DNA of 64,000 nt, from NCBI RefSeq assembly GCF_002355415.1, contig NZ_AP014936.1, positions 930,001-994,000 on the forward strand. Direction: 5' to 3'. The notes under the pieces were generated by a model, which was not told the DNA's origin, made no database searches, and saw only the letters and a list, made by a program, of their open reading frames with translations. How positions within the stretch are numbered: position 1 is the first letter of the stretch; each line of letters starts with the position of its first letter. The DNA comes from Sulfurifustis variabilis. Lineage in GTDB: Bacteria > Pseudomonadota > Gammaproteobacteria > Acidiferrobacterales > Sulfurifustaceae. Positions 34,497 through 45,534 of this stretch are shown piece by piece. The translations under genes were made by a program, and so were the position numbers.

Positions 34497-36770
34497 CTAC
34501 CGTTCGTTCGCCTTCCGGGCGACGGGGGATCCGTCCTGCAACCCCTGGCGGATCCGCTCGACCATGGCATCCATCTCGTCGAGCAGTCTCGCGATCCCCT
34601 GCGCATGGTCCTTGGCGATCTCGAACTCGATGAGCTGGCAGAGCTTGAACAGCCCGCCGTAGCCGAAGTTGCCGGCGCTGCCCTTGAGCGAATGGACCGA
34701 GCGCTTGAGGGCATCCGCGTCCCCGTTCTCGTGCGCCCGCCGGAGATCGCGGGCGGCGCCGGGGAGCCGCGCGACGAACTCCGACACGAGGTCGATCAGG
34801 GTCGGCTCGTGCGCCAGCAGCGTGGACAGGATCGGCGCGCCGTCGTCGCGCGGCTGGCCGCTCGGCAGCAGGTAGCGCAGGAGCAGTTCGTGCAGCTTGT
34901 CCTTCTGGATGGGTTTGCTCATGAAATCGTCGCAACCGGCGGCCAGGCAGGTGTCGATGTCCGATCGCATCGCGTTCGCGGTCAGCGCGACGACGGGGCC
35001 GTGGTAACCCTCGCGCCGGAGCTCGCGGGTCGCCTCGAGTCCGCCCATGACGGGCATCTGGAGGTCCATGAGCACGAGGTCGAACCGGCGCGACCGCCCC
35101 AGCTCCACGGCCCGCTGGCCGTTTTCGGCGATGGTGACCGACGCACCGGCGGACCGCAGCAGGAACGTGACGAGCTTCTGGTTGTCGACGTTGTCCTCGG
35201 CGAGGAGCACTTCGCCGTCCACCACGACCCCCGCCGCCGTGACGGCGGGCGCGACGGCCGGCTCGACGGGCCGCTCCCATGCCAGATCCGCGTCGAGGAC
35301 GTCTCCGGTGGGGACGGCGAGCGTGAAGACGCTTCCCGCACCCGGCGTGCTCTGCACGGCGATCTCGCCGCCGAGCCGGGTGGCGAGCTCGCGCGACAGG
35401 TACAGGCCGAGCCCGGTGCCGCCGTACTCGCGTGTCGTGGAGGCGTCGGCCTGCGTGAAGGCGCGAAACAGCGTCCGGATGAGCTCCTCGGTCATCCCGA
35501 TGCCGCTGTCGATCACCTCGAACAGGAGCCGCGATTGCGCGCGCTCCCAGGAAAGCCGGATGCGCACGCCGCCGCGGGCCGTGAACTTGATCGCGTTGTT
35601 GCACAGGTTGATCAGGATCTGCTTGAGCCGCAGCGGATCGCTGACGATCCTTGCCGGCAGGGGGTAGCGGTACTCGATCTCGAACGCGAGCGCCTTCTCC
35701 TCCGCGAGCAGGGCGACGATGGCGTGCACGTCGTCGAGGAGCTCGAAAGGGCTGAGCGGGATGCGTTCGACATCGAGCCGGTTCGCCTCCATTTTCGAGA
35801 CGTCGAGGATGTCGTTGATGATGCGCAGCAGGTGCTTGCCGCTGCGCGTGATCGTGCGGATCGCGTCGACGCGCTCCGCCAGCGACTGGTTGGAGTCGAG
35901 CAGCGTCTCCGAGAACCCGATGATCGCCGTGAGGGGCGTGCGGATCTCGTGGCTCATGTTGGCGAGGAAGGCGCTCTTGCTGCGGGTGGCCGCGATCGCC
36001 TCGTCGCGCGCCTCGGCGAGCTCGCGGGTGCGCTCGGCGACGCGCTGCTCGAGGAGATCGGTCGCGCGCTTGAGCGCCTCCACGTTCTCCGCCACGCTGC
36101 GCGCCATGGTGTCGAACGCGCGTCCCACGATGGCGACCTCGTCGTGCCCCGAGAGCCCGGTACGGACCGCGAGATCGCCGCCGGCCAGGCGCTGGGCCGC
36201 ACGCGAGAGCGCGTCGAGACGACGCGTGAGCAGGTAACCGATGAGGATGCCCACGATGGCGATCACGGTCATGCCGGTCAGCGCGATCGAGACGCCGAGG
36301 TTCCGCACCTGCCGGTTGATCTGGATGAGGCTCTCGTGGGAGAAGCGTATCGCCAGCGTGCCGATGCGTCCGTTCGGGTTCTCGATGTCTCTCACGAGCC
36401 AGCGAAGCGTGGGGGTGTGCTCGAACGTCGGCAGGCCCCGGCCGATCGCCTCGTGCCGGTTGCTGACGACGACGCGCCCCCGCCGGTCGGCGAGCAACAC
36501 CGTATCGATGTGCGGATCCCTGACCACCTGCTCGATGTAGGGCTGCAGCTCGTCGTACTCGGACGTGAGCAGCGCGATGCGGCTCAGGTCGCCGAGGAGC
36601 TGCAGCATCACTTCCTCGTTGGCCGAGAGCTGTTTCTCGGTCTCTCGCTGGGAGTACGTGATGGTGACGCCGAGGACGGCCGCCATCATCGCCGCCTCGA
36701 GCAGAAAGATGATGGCGGCGATGCGGTACTTCAGCGAGTGGCGCAGGCGCTGGAGCAGGCTGCGGGACAT
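34497..36770 (-). CDS. hybrid sensor histidine kinase (HAMP-HisKA-HATPase-REC-Hpt)
   Basis: Encodes 757 residues. Two membrane helices (about 16-38 and 157-180) flank a periplasmic domain of about 120 residues. A HAMP region and coiled coil lead to H-box SHEIRTPL, N-box NLCNNAIKF, DSGIGM and GGTGLGL. The REC domain has LVLMDLQMPVMGG and FMSKPIQ, and the C-terminal Hpt has SVHSLKGSAGNFG. All phosphotransfer residues are present. The gene starts three bases after the stop of the binding-protein gene, so that protein is the likely input. Confidence 0.93.
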   Translation of the reverse strand: MSRSLLQRLRHSLKYRIAAIIFLLEAAMMAAVLGVTITYSQRETEKQLSANEEVMLQLLGDLSRIALLTSEYDELQPYIEQVVRDPHIDTVLLADRRGRVVVSNRHEAIGRGLPTFEHTPTLRWLVRDIENPNGRIGTLAIRFSHESLIQINRQVRNLGVSIALTGMTVIAIVGILIGYLLTRRLDALSRAAQRLAGGDLAVRTGLSGHDEVAIVGRAFDTMARSVAENVEALKRATDLLEQRVAERTRELAEARDEAIAATRSKSAFLANMSHEIRTPLTAIIGFSETLLDSNQSLAERVDAIRTITRSGKHLLRIINDILDVSKMEANRLDVERIPLSPFELLDDVHAIVALLAEEKALAFEIEYRYPLPARIVSDPLRLKQILINLCNNAIKFTARGGVRIRLSWERAQSRLLFEVIDSGIGMTEELIRTLFRAFTQADASTTREYGGTGLGLYLSRELATRLGGEIAVQSTPGAGSVFTLAVPTGDVLDADLAWERPVEPAVAPAVTAAGVVVDGEVLLAEDNVDNQKLVTFLLRSAGASVTIAENGQRAVELGRSRRFDLVLMDLQMPVMGGLEATRELRREGYHGPVVALTANAMRSDIDTCLAAGCDDFMSKPIQKDKLHELLLRYLLPSGQPRDDGAPILSTLLAHEPTLIDLVSEFVARLPGAARDLRRAHENGDADALKRSVHSLKGSAGNFGYGGLFKLCQLIEFEIAKDHAQGIARLLDEMDAMVERIRQGLQDGSPVARKANER

Positions 36771-36773
36771 GGA

Positions 36774-37619
36774 CTATCTGGCGAGCTCGCGCACGACGTC
36801 GTAGTCCGCGTCGCTGACCGCGACGAACGGCGTGAGCTCGCCGCGCGCGAGCAGCGCCTTTCCTTCCTCGGTCTCGCCCCAGCTGAGGATGCGCTGCCGC
36901 AGGATCTCCCGGTCCCGCTCCGGGACGCGCGGATGAATGGCGAACAGGGTGTGCGGGATCTCGCGCGTGCGCCCGACGACCTTGAGCTCGACGTGCATCT
37001 TGCTCTGGAAGAAGCGCACCGCCGGCGCCGCCGTGCCGCAGGCATCCGCCTCGCCGATCATGACCTTCTGCATGCACGACACGTGCGAGCGGTGGTGCGA
37101 GAGCGTGACGTCGACACCGGGCTTGAGCCCGTGCGTGCGAAGGTGATTCGCGAGCAGCACGCTCACCGCCGCGGTCTCCGGCGGCAGCCCGATGCGCTTG
37201 CCCTTGAGGTCGGCGATCGACTCGAGGGGGCTGTCCTGTTTCACGACCACGAGCGCCGAAAGCTTCTCCGTGCGGGTCGCGAGCGGCCGGTAACCGAACT
37301 TGTCGGCGGCCCGTACGTAATCGAAGGGCTGCATGAACGCGATGTCGAACTTCTCCTTGTCCACGTTCTCGGAGAAACGCTCGTAGGTGGTGTTCGAGGA
37401 GAGCGCGATCCGCCGGCCCACGCGGGCGCCGAGGTCCTTGGCCATGGGCGCGAAGACCTTCTCGAGGTCGCGCGGCGGCAGGTGCGGGAACACGCCCAGG
37501 ACGTACTCCGGCGGGGGCTGCTCCGCCCGCGCGGCGTGCGCGGCCAGGGACAGGGCGACGACGAAACCGAGCAGGGTCCGGACGGCGGCTGCCCGGTGCG
37601 GGGAACGCGCGGAAGTCAT
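36774..37619 (-). CDS. PhnD/SsuA-type periplasmic substrate-binding protein
   Basis: Encodes 281 residues with a signal peptide ending AAHAARAEQ. YVLGVFPHLPPRDLEKVFAP, FDIAFMQPFDYVRAADKFG, LKGKRIGLPPETAAVS and MIGEADACGTAAPAVRFF are typical of the PhnD-like family (PF12974), which binds phosphonates, phosphite or other oxyanions. No ABC permease is adjacent. It forms an operon with the hybrid kinase, which suggests a sensing role rather than uptake. Confidence 0.88.
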   Translation of the reverse strand: MTSARSPHRAAAVRTLLGFVVALSLAAHAARAEQPPPEYVLGVFPHLPPRDLEKVFAPMAKDLGARVGRRIALSSNTTYERFSENVDKEKFDIAFMQPFDYVRAADKFGYRPLATRTEKLSALVVVKQDSPLESIADLKGKRIGLPPETAAVSVLLANHLRTHGLKPGVDVTLSHHRSHVSCMQKVMIGEADACGTAAPAVRFFQSKMHVELKVVGRTREIPHTLFAIHPRVPERDREILRQRILSWGETEEGKALLARGELTPFVAVSDADYDVVRELAR

Positions 37620-37800
37620 GGAGGTCTCTCCTGTTGACGGCTTGATTAAGTCTAGGTCAGGGTGGGGGGACGTACCGGCTGCCGCGGTCGCCGGCAGGCG
37701 GGCGGGACGACGTCACATCACGGAAGGCGGTCGCGGAAGGTCGGGGCGGATCCCGCTCCACCCGGCGTGTCTTTCGGGGAAACCCCGGGGGTTCGGACGG

Positions 37801-38445
37801 ATGAAGACGGATCTGAAAAGACGTCGCCTGGTCCTCGCGATCGGCGGGGTCCTGGTCGCCGGCGCCGTGCCGGCCGCGGCCCGGCGGGAGCCGACCCCCG
37901 CGCAGACGGCCGGGCCGTTCTACCCGGTCGAGCTTCCCCTCGACCGGGACAACGACCTCACGCGCGTGGCGGGGGCGAGCGGAGCGGCGATAGGCAGGGT
38001 CACCGATCTCACCGGGCGGGTGCTCGATGTCGGGGGGCGGCCCGTCCGCGGAGCGCGGATCGAGATCTGGCAGTGCGACGCGAACGGCCGCTATCACCAT
38101 CCCCGCGACGAAGGCCCGCGCGACCCGAATTTCCAGGGATTCGGCCACACGGTCACGGACCCCGATGGACGCTATCGTTTTCGCACCATCCGGCCCGTGC
38201 CCTACCCGGGGCGCACGCCGCACATCCACATGGCGGTGTTCCGCGGCGACGCGGAGCCCTTCGTGACACAGCTCTACGTGAAAGGCGAGCCGCGCAACGC
38301 GGCGGACTTCCTCTTCGGTCGCATCCCGCCCGATCGCCGCGGGCTCGTGATGGCCGAGTTCGTGCCCGTCGTGGGCGGGGACGCCGAGCTCCAGGCCGTC
38401 TTCGACGTCGTCCTGGCCGGCCGCGATGGCACGCCCGCGGGCTGA
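37801..38445 (+). CDS. intradiol ring-cleavage dioxygenase-like protein
   Basis: Encodes 214 residues with a Tat-like/signal N-terminus (KRRRLVLAIGGVLVAGAVPAAA). The fold of protocatechuate 3,4-dioxygenase is seen: TAGPFYPVELP, VRGARIEIWQCDANGRYHHP, FRTIRPVPYPGRTPHIHM. Candidate Fe(III) ligands are Tyr98, Tyr135, His141 and His143. The Tyr-to-His loop is shorter than in PcaH. Exported members of this family occur widely, and their aromatic substrate is usually unknown. Confidence 0.85.
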   Translation: MKTDLKRRRLVLAIGGVLVAGAVPAAARREPTPAQTAGPFYPVELPLDRDNDLTRVAGASGAAIGRVTDLTGRVLDVGGRPVRGARIEIWQCDANGRYHHPRDEGPRDPNFQGFGHTVTDPDGRYRFRTIRPVPYPGRTPHIHMAVFRGDAEPFVTQLYVKGEPRNAADFLFGRIPPDRRGLVMAEFVPVVGGDAELQAVFDVVLAGRDGTPAG

Positions 38446-38523
38446 GCGCGAATTCGCGGCGGGGACCCGTGACCGCGTCCGCGGTCCCGGCGCGCCCGGT
38501 CCGTCCGTTACCATCGCCACAGA

Positions 38524-39843
38524 ATGACCGATTCCGCCCGCGCCGAAGCGAACGCCTTCCATCTCTGGCTCACGCGTCTCGTGCAGGTCGAGGCGCACGA
38601 GCTGCGGGCGCTCGCCTGGTCGTTCACCTACTTCTTTTCGCTCCTGTGCGGCTACTACATCCTGCGGCCCATGCGCGACGCGATGGGCATCGCCGGCGGC
38701 GTGGAGCAGCTGCACTGGCTCTTTACCGGCACGTTCGTCGCGATGCTCGCGGCGGTGCCCCTCTTCGGCTGGGTGACGTCGCGCTATCCGCGCCGCCGCT
38801 TCCTGCCGTACGTCTACTACTTCTTCATCGCGAACCTCCTGGCTTTCTACCTGCTGCTGCGTGCGGAAGGCGATCACGTGTACGCGGCGCGGGCCTTCTT
38901 CATCTGGACGAGCGTGTACAACCTGTTCGTGGTCTCGGTCTTCTGGAGCTTCATGGCGGACCTCTACACGAACCCGCAGGCGAAGCGGCTCTTCGGCTTC
39001 ATCGCCGCGGGCGGTACGAGCGGGGCGCTCGCCGGCCCGGCGATCGCCGCGGCGCTCGCGCGACCGCTCGGCACGGCGAATCTGCTCCTGGTGTCGGCCG
39101 GCTTCATGGTCGTCGCCGTCGTCTGCATCCACCGGTTGATCGCGTGGAAAGCGACGCAGCCGCAGGCCGCGTCGTCCGCGGAGCAGCGCGCCGCCGAGAC
39201 GCGCCCCCTCGGCGGGCGCGTGCTCGCCGCCTTTCCGCTGCTCCTGCGCTCGCCCTACCTGCTCGGCATCGCGCTCTTTATGCTGCTCTTCACCACGCTG
39301 TCCACGGTGCTCTACTTCCAGCAGGCGCAGATCGTGCGCGACGCCTTCGCGAGCTCGGCCGAGCGCACCACGGTGTTCGCGGCCATCGACTTCGCGGTGA
39401 ACGCGCTCACCCTCACGATCCAGGTGTTCGTCACGGCGCGGCTGGTGCGCGGGTTCGGTATCGCCTGGACCCTCGCCCTGGTGCCCGTGCTGCTCGGCGC
39501 CGGATTTCTCGCGCTCGGGTTCGCGCCGGTGCTCGCCGTGCTCGTCGCGGTGCAGATCCTGCGCCGCGCGGGCGACTACGCCGTCACCCGCCCGGCGCGC
39601 GAGATGCTCTACGTCGTGCTGGGACGCGAGGAGAAATACAAGGCGAAGAACTTCATCGATACCGTGGTGTACCGCGGCGGCGACGCGGTGAGCGCGTGGG
39701 CCTATGCCGGGCTGCGGGCCATGGGGTTGAGCCTCGGGACCATCGCCTTCGTCGCCGTACCCCTGTCCCTCGCCTGGGCGTGGCTCGCGTACGGGCTCGG
39801 ACGGCGCCAGGAAGTCCTGGCCGCCGGGAAAGGACAATCTTGA
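38524..39843 (+). CDS. NTP/NDP exchange transporter-like MFS protein
   Basis: Encodes 439 residues with about 12 membrane helices. FSLLCGYYILRPMRDAMGIAGG and SVFWSFMADLYTNPQAKRLFG, GGTSGALAGP and RRAGDYAVTRPAREMLY are shared with the TlcC (ATP:ADP carrier)-related proteins of free-living Proteobacteria. In these organisms it is annotated as an MFS transporter, and nucleotide exchange has not been shown. It stands alone, with a short 78-base gap to the dioxygenase gene. Confidence 0.8.
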   Translation: MTDSARAEANAFHLWLTRLVQVEAHELRALAWSFTYFFSLLCGYYILRPMRDAMGIAGGVEQLHWLFTGTFVAMLAAVPLFGWVTSRYPRRRFLPYVYYFFIANLLAFYLLLRAEGDHVYAARAFFIWTSVYNLFVVSVFWSFMADLYTNPQAKRLFGFIAAGGTSGALAGPAIAAALARPLGTANLLLVSAGFMVVAVVCIHRLIAWKATQPQAASSAEQRAAETRPLGGRVLAAFPLLLRSPYLLGIALFMLLFTTLSTVLYFQQAQIVRDAFASSAERTTVFAAIDFAVNALTLTIQVFVTARLVRGFGIAWTLALVPVLLGAGFLALGFAPVLAVLVAVQILRRAGDYAVTRPAREMLYVVLGREEKYKAKNFIDTVVYRGGDAVSAWAYAGLRAMGLSLGTIAFVAVPLSLAWAWLAYGLGRRQEVLAAGKGQS

Positions 39844-39929
39844 ATTTTGAATGCTTAATGTTGAATTGCGGTGCGCGCTGCGCGCGCGTCATCAATTCAA
39901 CATTCAACATTAAGCATTCAACATTGCCA
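39843..39929. repeat. AT-armed palindromic repeat between two genes
   Basis: GAATGCTTAATGTTGAATT (39849-39867) is matched by AATTCAA plus CAACATTAAGCATTC (39894-39900 and 39905-39919), with a small CATTCAA duplication in the right arm. The centre is GCGC-rich (GTGCGCGCTGCGCGCGC). The AT-rich arms stand out from the GC-rich surroundings. It is probably a mobile or recently expanded intergenic repeat. Confidence 0.65.
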
Positions 39930-39944
39930 ATTCCGGAGGGTGCG

Positions 39945-40871
39945 ATGACAGGGTCGAGAGAGAGGTGGACAAGGCGTCGTTTCCTGCAGGGTCTCGGGAT
40001 GGCGGCCGCGCTGCCCTGGATGCCGCGCCTCGGCCGCGCCGCGTCCGGCGCGGTCAACACGAAGCCAATTCCCTCCAGCGGCGAGCGCATCCCCGTCATC
40101 GGGCTCGGCACGTCGCGCACGTTCAATGCGCCGGCCGGAACTGCGCGCTCGGCGCTCGCCCCGGTGCTGCAGGTCTTCTTCGACCGCGGCGGCCTGCTGA
40201 TCGACTCCTCACCGATGTACGGGGCGGCGGAGGAAGTGATCGGCGAGCTGCTGAAGGCGACGAAGCATCCGGGCGTGTTCGCCGCCACCAAGGTCTGGAC
40301 GGACGGCAAGCAGGCGGGCATCGAGCAGATGGAGCAGTCGCGCGGACTCTGGGGCGTGCCCCGCTTCGACCTCATGCAGATACACAACCTGCGCGACTGG
40401 CGCGTCCACATCGAGACGCTCAAGGACTGGAAGGCACAGGGTCGGATCCGGTACATCGGGATCACCACGTCCCACGGGCGCATGCACGACGAGCTCGAAC
40501 GCGCGCTCGGGGCCGAGCGCTTCGATTTCGTGCAGTTCTCCTACAACCTCGAGGACCGCGAGGTCGAGGACCGGCTGCTCCCGCTCGCGGCCGACCGCGG
40601 GATCGCCGTGCTCGTCAACCGGCCGTTCCAGCGCGGTGGCCTGTTCGACAAGGTGCGCAACAAACCGCTGCCGCCCTGGGCAAGCGAGCTCGCGATCGCG
40701 AGCTGGGGGCAGTATTTTCTGAAGTTCGCGGTGTCCCACCCGGCCGTCACGTGCGCGATCCCCGCGACCTCGAAGGTCAGGCACATGGAGGACAACATGG
40801 GCGCCGGCTACGGGCCGCTTCCGGACGCGGCCGCGCGCAAGCGCATGGTCGAGCACATCGGGTCGCTGTGA
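39945..40871 (+). CDS. Tat-exported aldo/keto reductase
   Basis: Encodes 308 residues. The N-terminus ERWTRRRFLQGLGMAAALP is a twin-arginine signal. The AKR barrel keeps IPVIGLGTSRTF, LLIDSSPMYGAAEEVIGE (catalytic Asp and Tyr), VFAATKVWTDG (Lys) and FDLMQIHNLRDWRVH (His), and IGITTSHGR. Export in folded form with a bound nicotinamide cofactor is the usual reading for Tat-AKR proteins. GGAGG precedes the ATG. Substrate is unknown. Confidence 0.9.
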   Translation: MTGSRERWTRRRFLQGLGMAAALPWMPRLGRAASGAVNTKPIPSSGERIPVIGLGTSRTFNAPAGTARSALAPVLQVFFDRGGLLIDSSPMYGAAEEVIGELLKATKHPGVFAATKVWTDGKQAGIEQMEQSRGLWGVPRFDLMQIHNLRDWRVHIETLKDWKAQGRIRYIGITTSHGRMHDELERALGAERFDFVQFSYNLEDREVEDRLLPLAADRGIAVLVNRPFQRGGLFDKVRNKPLPPWASELAIASWGQYFLKFAVSHPAVTCAIPATSKVRHMEDNMGAGYGPLPDAAARKRMVEHIGSL

Positions 40872-40955
40872 TTTCCGACCGTCCGGGATCCCGGGAGCAG
40901 TGCCGAGTTGCCCGGTTCGACCTGGAGTGCGCCAATAGAGGCGCTCCCCGATCTG

Positions 40956-41231
40956 TCACCGCTCAGCGCGTGTCGCCGGCCCCCGCCTTTCCCAGATCAC
41001 GCGTCCATCCCGGTACACCCGCCGGACGCGGTGGAACGGGATGCGGTGGAGCGCGCCTTCCTCGTCGCAGAGGGTGAAGACGAAGCGGTCGCCGCGCGGG
41101 AAGGCCACACGCTCGAGCGGCACGACGCGGACGCGGCGCTCGATGCGATCGTAGTAGCCGATCGCGAACTGCCCGGCCCGAAAGCGGGGATCCCAGCGAA
41201 TCCGGCTGAGCAGCTGATGGACGGGTTGCAT
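40956..41231 (-). CDS. DUF504 (MJ1316-like) family protein
   Basis: Encodes 91 residues. HQLLSRIRWDPRFRAGQFAIGYYDR, RVRVVPLERVAFPRGDRFVF and IPFHRVRRVYRDGRVIWERR define the DUF504 domain. In archaea and eukaryotes it is linked to RNA cyclic-phosphate end recognition. The bacterial role is unknown. The ATG at 41231 has GGGAGA upstream. It is divergent from uup. Confidence 0.88.
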   Translation of the reverse strand: MQPVHQLLSRIRWDPRFRAGQFAIGYYDRIERRVRVVPLERVAFPRGDRFVFTLCDEEGALHRIPFHRVRRVYRDGRVIWERRGPATRAER

Positions 41232-41333
41232 TGCCGCCGATTCTCCCGCACGTCCGCGCCCTCGCGCCAACTTGCCGGACGGAATCGCCGGGTTACAATC
41301 CGCCGCCGGAGCTTTCCCGGCCGCCGTCCCCGC

Positions 41334-43229
<1,896 letters not shown>

Positions 43230-43296
43230 ACGGCCCGTCGTCGGAGACGCGGCCGGCGCGCGTCGAGCCGATGCCCGCGATTCGCTCTTCGACGAA

Positions 43297-44163
43297 TCAC
43301 GTGCGCCGCCCAGGCGTCGCCGGAGCGTCGGGGAACAGGCTGCGATAGCTGCAGTAAAGGCTCGTCGCGAGGAGCGGCAGGGCGAGGCCGCCGGCCGCGA
43401 CACCGAGAAGCTGCGCGGCGAGCGGCGAGCGGGCGTGCACGATCGCGCGCAGCACAACGGGTGCGAGGACGATCAGCACCGGGACGGCGAGCGCCGCCGC
43501 GTGGTGCAGGCTCGCCTTGAAGCTCAACGGGACCGCAGTACCGAGCCCTTCGTCCTGCAGGAAGGCGAGCGGCAGGGCATAGACGAGCGATGCCGAGAGC
43601 AGCAGCGTCAGCGCGGTCGCGAGGGCGTAGGCGGCGGGCACGGTCACGAGCGAGAGTCCGGCCAGGGCGTTCCAGGGCATCGACCAGGTGCTTCCGGCGA
43701 TGAGCCAGACCGCGAAATGGATCGCCAGCGACGCCGTCATGCTGTAGAGGGCGACCAGCATGATCGGAATGGCCCGCTCGGGCTCGTGCAGCCCGCGTAC
43801 GAGGCCGAGCGGCGACCGCCTCAGGACGACGAGACGCAACGCGGCCGGAACCGGCTTTCTCTGCAGCGTGAGCTCGTCGATCGCGACATAGGCCCCGGAG
43901 AGGAATACCGGGGCGATCAGGGCAACGAGGGCGCCGCCCACGAGGGGCACCGAGCCGAGCAGGGTGAGCAGGGCCGCCGCCGTCACGCCCATGCCGCCGA
44001 GCAGCCAGGGATTGCGCAGGAAAAGTCGCCAGCCGCACCGTACCCAGCGCAGCCCGAGGCTCAGGCGCCGCCACGCCGACGGCCGCGCCGGCGCCGCCGG
44101 CCGGCCCGGGTTGCCTGCCGGCAGTGTCCTGTTTCCCGCCGATCGTCTCGCGTGCGCGCGCAT
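43297..44163 (-). CDS. BPSS1780-like multi-pass membrane protein
   Basis: Encodes 288 residues with about six membrane helices. An N-terminal Pro/Arg-rich cytoplasmic part leads to WVRCGWRLFLRNPWLLGGM, followed by LLTLLGSVPLVGGALVALIAPVFLSG, the pattern of the BPSS1780 family membrane proteins. No transport or enzyme motif is seen. The start is uncertain: an ATG at 44163 is preferred, with GGGAGG some 16 bases before it; GTG at 44199 is possible. Confidence 0.7.
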   Translation of the reverse strand: MRAHARRSAGNRTLPAGNPGRPAAPARPSAWRRLSLGLRWVRCGWRLFLRNPWLLGGMGVTAAALLTLLGSVPLVGGALVALIAPVFLSGAYVAIDELTLQRKPVPAALRLVVLRRSPLGLVRGLHEPERAIPIMLVALYSMTASLAIHFAVWLIAGSTWSMPWNALAGLSLVTVPAAYALATALTLLLSASLVYALPLAFLQDEGLGTAVPLSFKASLHHAAALAVPVLIVLAPVVLRAIVHARSPLAAQLLGVAAGGLALPLLATSLYCSYRSLFPDAPATPGRRT

Positions 44164-44332
44164 GCCCGACTCGCCAGTGCCTCCCTGAAAAGCTAGCACG
44201 CGGCCGGGGCGGACCCGCGCCGGCCGGCGCTTCCGGATGGTGTTTCATCCGGGGAGGGGAAATGCCGAGCTACGAGCCCGCGACCGGGTTTTGTAGAATG
44301 GCGCTTGCTTCTCCTCCGGACCGGACCGTGTC

Positions 44333-44632
44333 ATGACAGAGCCCGAGACCGTTTTCGATCACATCTTCGACAAGGCCGTTGCCCTCGGCAACCGCGTGGC
44401 CGAGAAGGACCAGGAGGCGGACCTCTGGGACATCGCGGACGGCCTGCTCGCGGGCGCGATCCAGTACTGGCTCTACTCGCGCCAGCCGTGCGGGGATCCG
44501 AAGTGCGAGGACTGCGAGCCGATCGCGACCGCCGAGGGCCGGCTCCAGGAGCTGCTCCGACTGACGCGCCGGTTCGCCGAGGAAAGCGAGTACTTCCACC
44601 AGCCGACCGACACGAACGTCGGGCGCGCCTGA
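44333..44632 (+). CDS. conserved-looking small protein
   Basis: Encodes 99 residues, acidic and helical, with CGDPKCEDC in the middle that could bind metal. FDHIFDKAVALGNRVAEKDQEADLWDIADGL and the LQELLRLTRRFAEESEYFH helix are the main parts. I do not recognise the family. It lies 53 bases before the persulfide dioxygenase gene and may share its transcript. Confidence 0.65.
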   Translation: MTEPETVFDHIFDKAVALGNRVAEKDQEADLWDIADGLLAGAIQYWLYSRQPCGDPKCEDCEPIATAEGRLQELLRLTRRFAEESEYFHQPTDTNVGRA

Positions 44633-44685
44633 GCGCGTCGGTCGGCCGCGCGCCGCGAGGCGCCGCGGGACCACGGGAGACAGGG

Positions 44686-45435
44686 ATGATCTTCAGGCAG
44701 CTCTACGAACCCGATTCCTCCACCTACACCTATCTCCTGAGCTGCCCGGAGACGGGCGAGACCGCGCTGATCGACCCGGTGCTCGATACCGTCGATCGCG
44801 ATCTCGAGGTGCTGCGCGCGATGGGCCTCCGGCTCACCACGACGCTCGACACGCACATTCATGCCGATCACCTCACCGGGGCGAGGCGGCTCAAGTCGCT
44901 CGCCGAAAGCCGCATCGCCGCCCCGGCGATGGTCGGGCTGCCGTGCGCCGACGTCGGTCTGCGCGAAGGCCAGCCGTTTCGCGTCGGGACCATCGAGCTG
45001 CATCCGCTCTACACGCCGGGCCACACCGATCACCACCACGCGTTCCTGATCGACGACGGCACGCACAGGATGCTCTTCACCGGCGACGCCCTCCTCATCG
45101 ACGGCTGCGGCCGCACGGATTTCCAGTCGGGCGACGCGGAGACGCTCTACCGCAGCATCCAGGAAAAATTCTTCGCGCTTCCCGGCGAGACGCTCGTCTA
45201 TCCGTGCCACGATTACAGCGGACGGCGCGTCAGCTCGATCGCCCAGGAGAAGGACCGCAACCCGCGCCTGGGAGGAAACAAGTCGCTCGAGGAGTTCCTC
45301 GAGATCATGGCGAACCTGAACCTGCCCTATCCGCGCAAGATCGCGTTCGCGGTGCCGGGCAACGAGCGCTGCGGCGAGTGCCCGCCGGAGATCCCGGAGG
45401 AGTATCGCGGTGTCTGCGATCACGATCAGGGTTGA
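44686..45435 (+). CDS. persulfide dioxygenase / ETHE1-like MBL-fold protein
   Basis: Encodes 249 residues. The start MIFRQLYEPDSSTYTYLL, the metal motif DTHIHADHLTGA, GHTDHHHAF, FTGDALLIDGCGRTDFQSG and LVYPCHDYSG are those of ETHE1/SdoA. The single mononuclear iron would use His (HxHxDH), His and Asp. It oxidises glutathione persulfide to sulfite in the cytoplasm. The tail has CGECPPE. The neighbouring DsrC-like gene supports a role in sulfur metabolism. Confidence 0.93.
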   Translation: MIFRQLYEPDSSTYTYLLSCPETGETALIDPVLDTVDRDLEVLRAMGLRLTTTLDTHIHADHLTGARRLKSLAESRIAAPAMVGLPCADVGLREGQPFRVGTIELHPLYTPGHTDHHHAFLIDDGTHRMLFTGDALLIDGCGRTDFQSGDAETLYRSIQEKFFALPGETLVYPCHDYSGRRVSSIAQEKDRNPRLGGNKSLEEFLEIMANLNLPYPRKIAFAVPGNERCGECPPEIPEEYRGVCDHDQG

Positions 45436-45460
45436 TTCGGAGGGTTGACGGCGGATGGCC

Positions 45461-45534
45461 GTCATGGCGAGTGCGGCGAGGCGGATCTCGTGTCCCGCGT
45501 GATTTACGCCATCGTGGCGCCCCCTCGCCATGAC
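45461..45534. repeat. inverted repeat before the DsrC-like gene
   Basis: GTCATGGCGAG (45461-45471) and CTCGCCATGAC (45524-45534) are exact reverse complements separated by 52 bases. The element sits between two genes of like orientation and has no T-run. Confidence 0.55.

Noticed and set aside
34605-37637. Long plus-strand open frame antisense to the hybrid kinase and binding-protein genes
   Set aside because: No motif or ribosome site; the minus strand shows intact H-box, N-box, REC and Hpt motifs.
38524-39843. Possible true ATP/ADP translocase as in intracellular bacteria
   Set aside because: The sequence relates to the TlcC-like group in free-living Proteobacteria; the window otherwise suggests a free-living respiratory organism.
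39843-39929. Palindrome considered as another attC site
   Set aside because: It lacks R'/R'' core sequences (GTTRRRY with RYYYAAC at the outer ends), and its arms are symmetrical without the extrahelical bases of attC.
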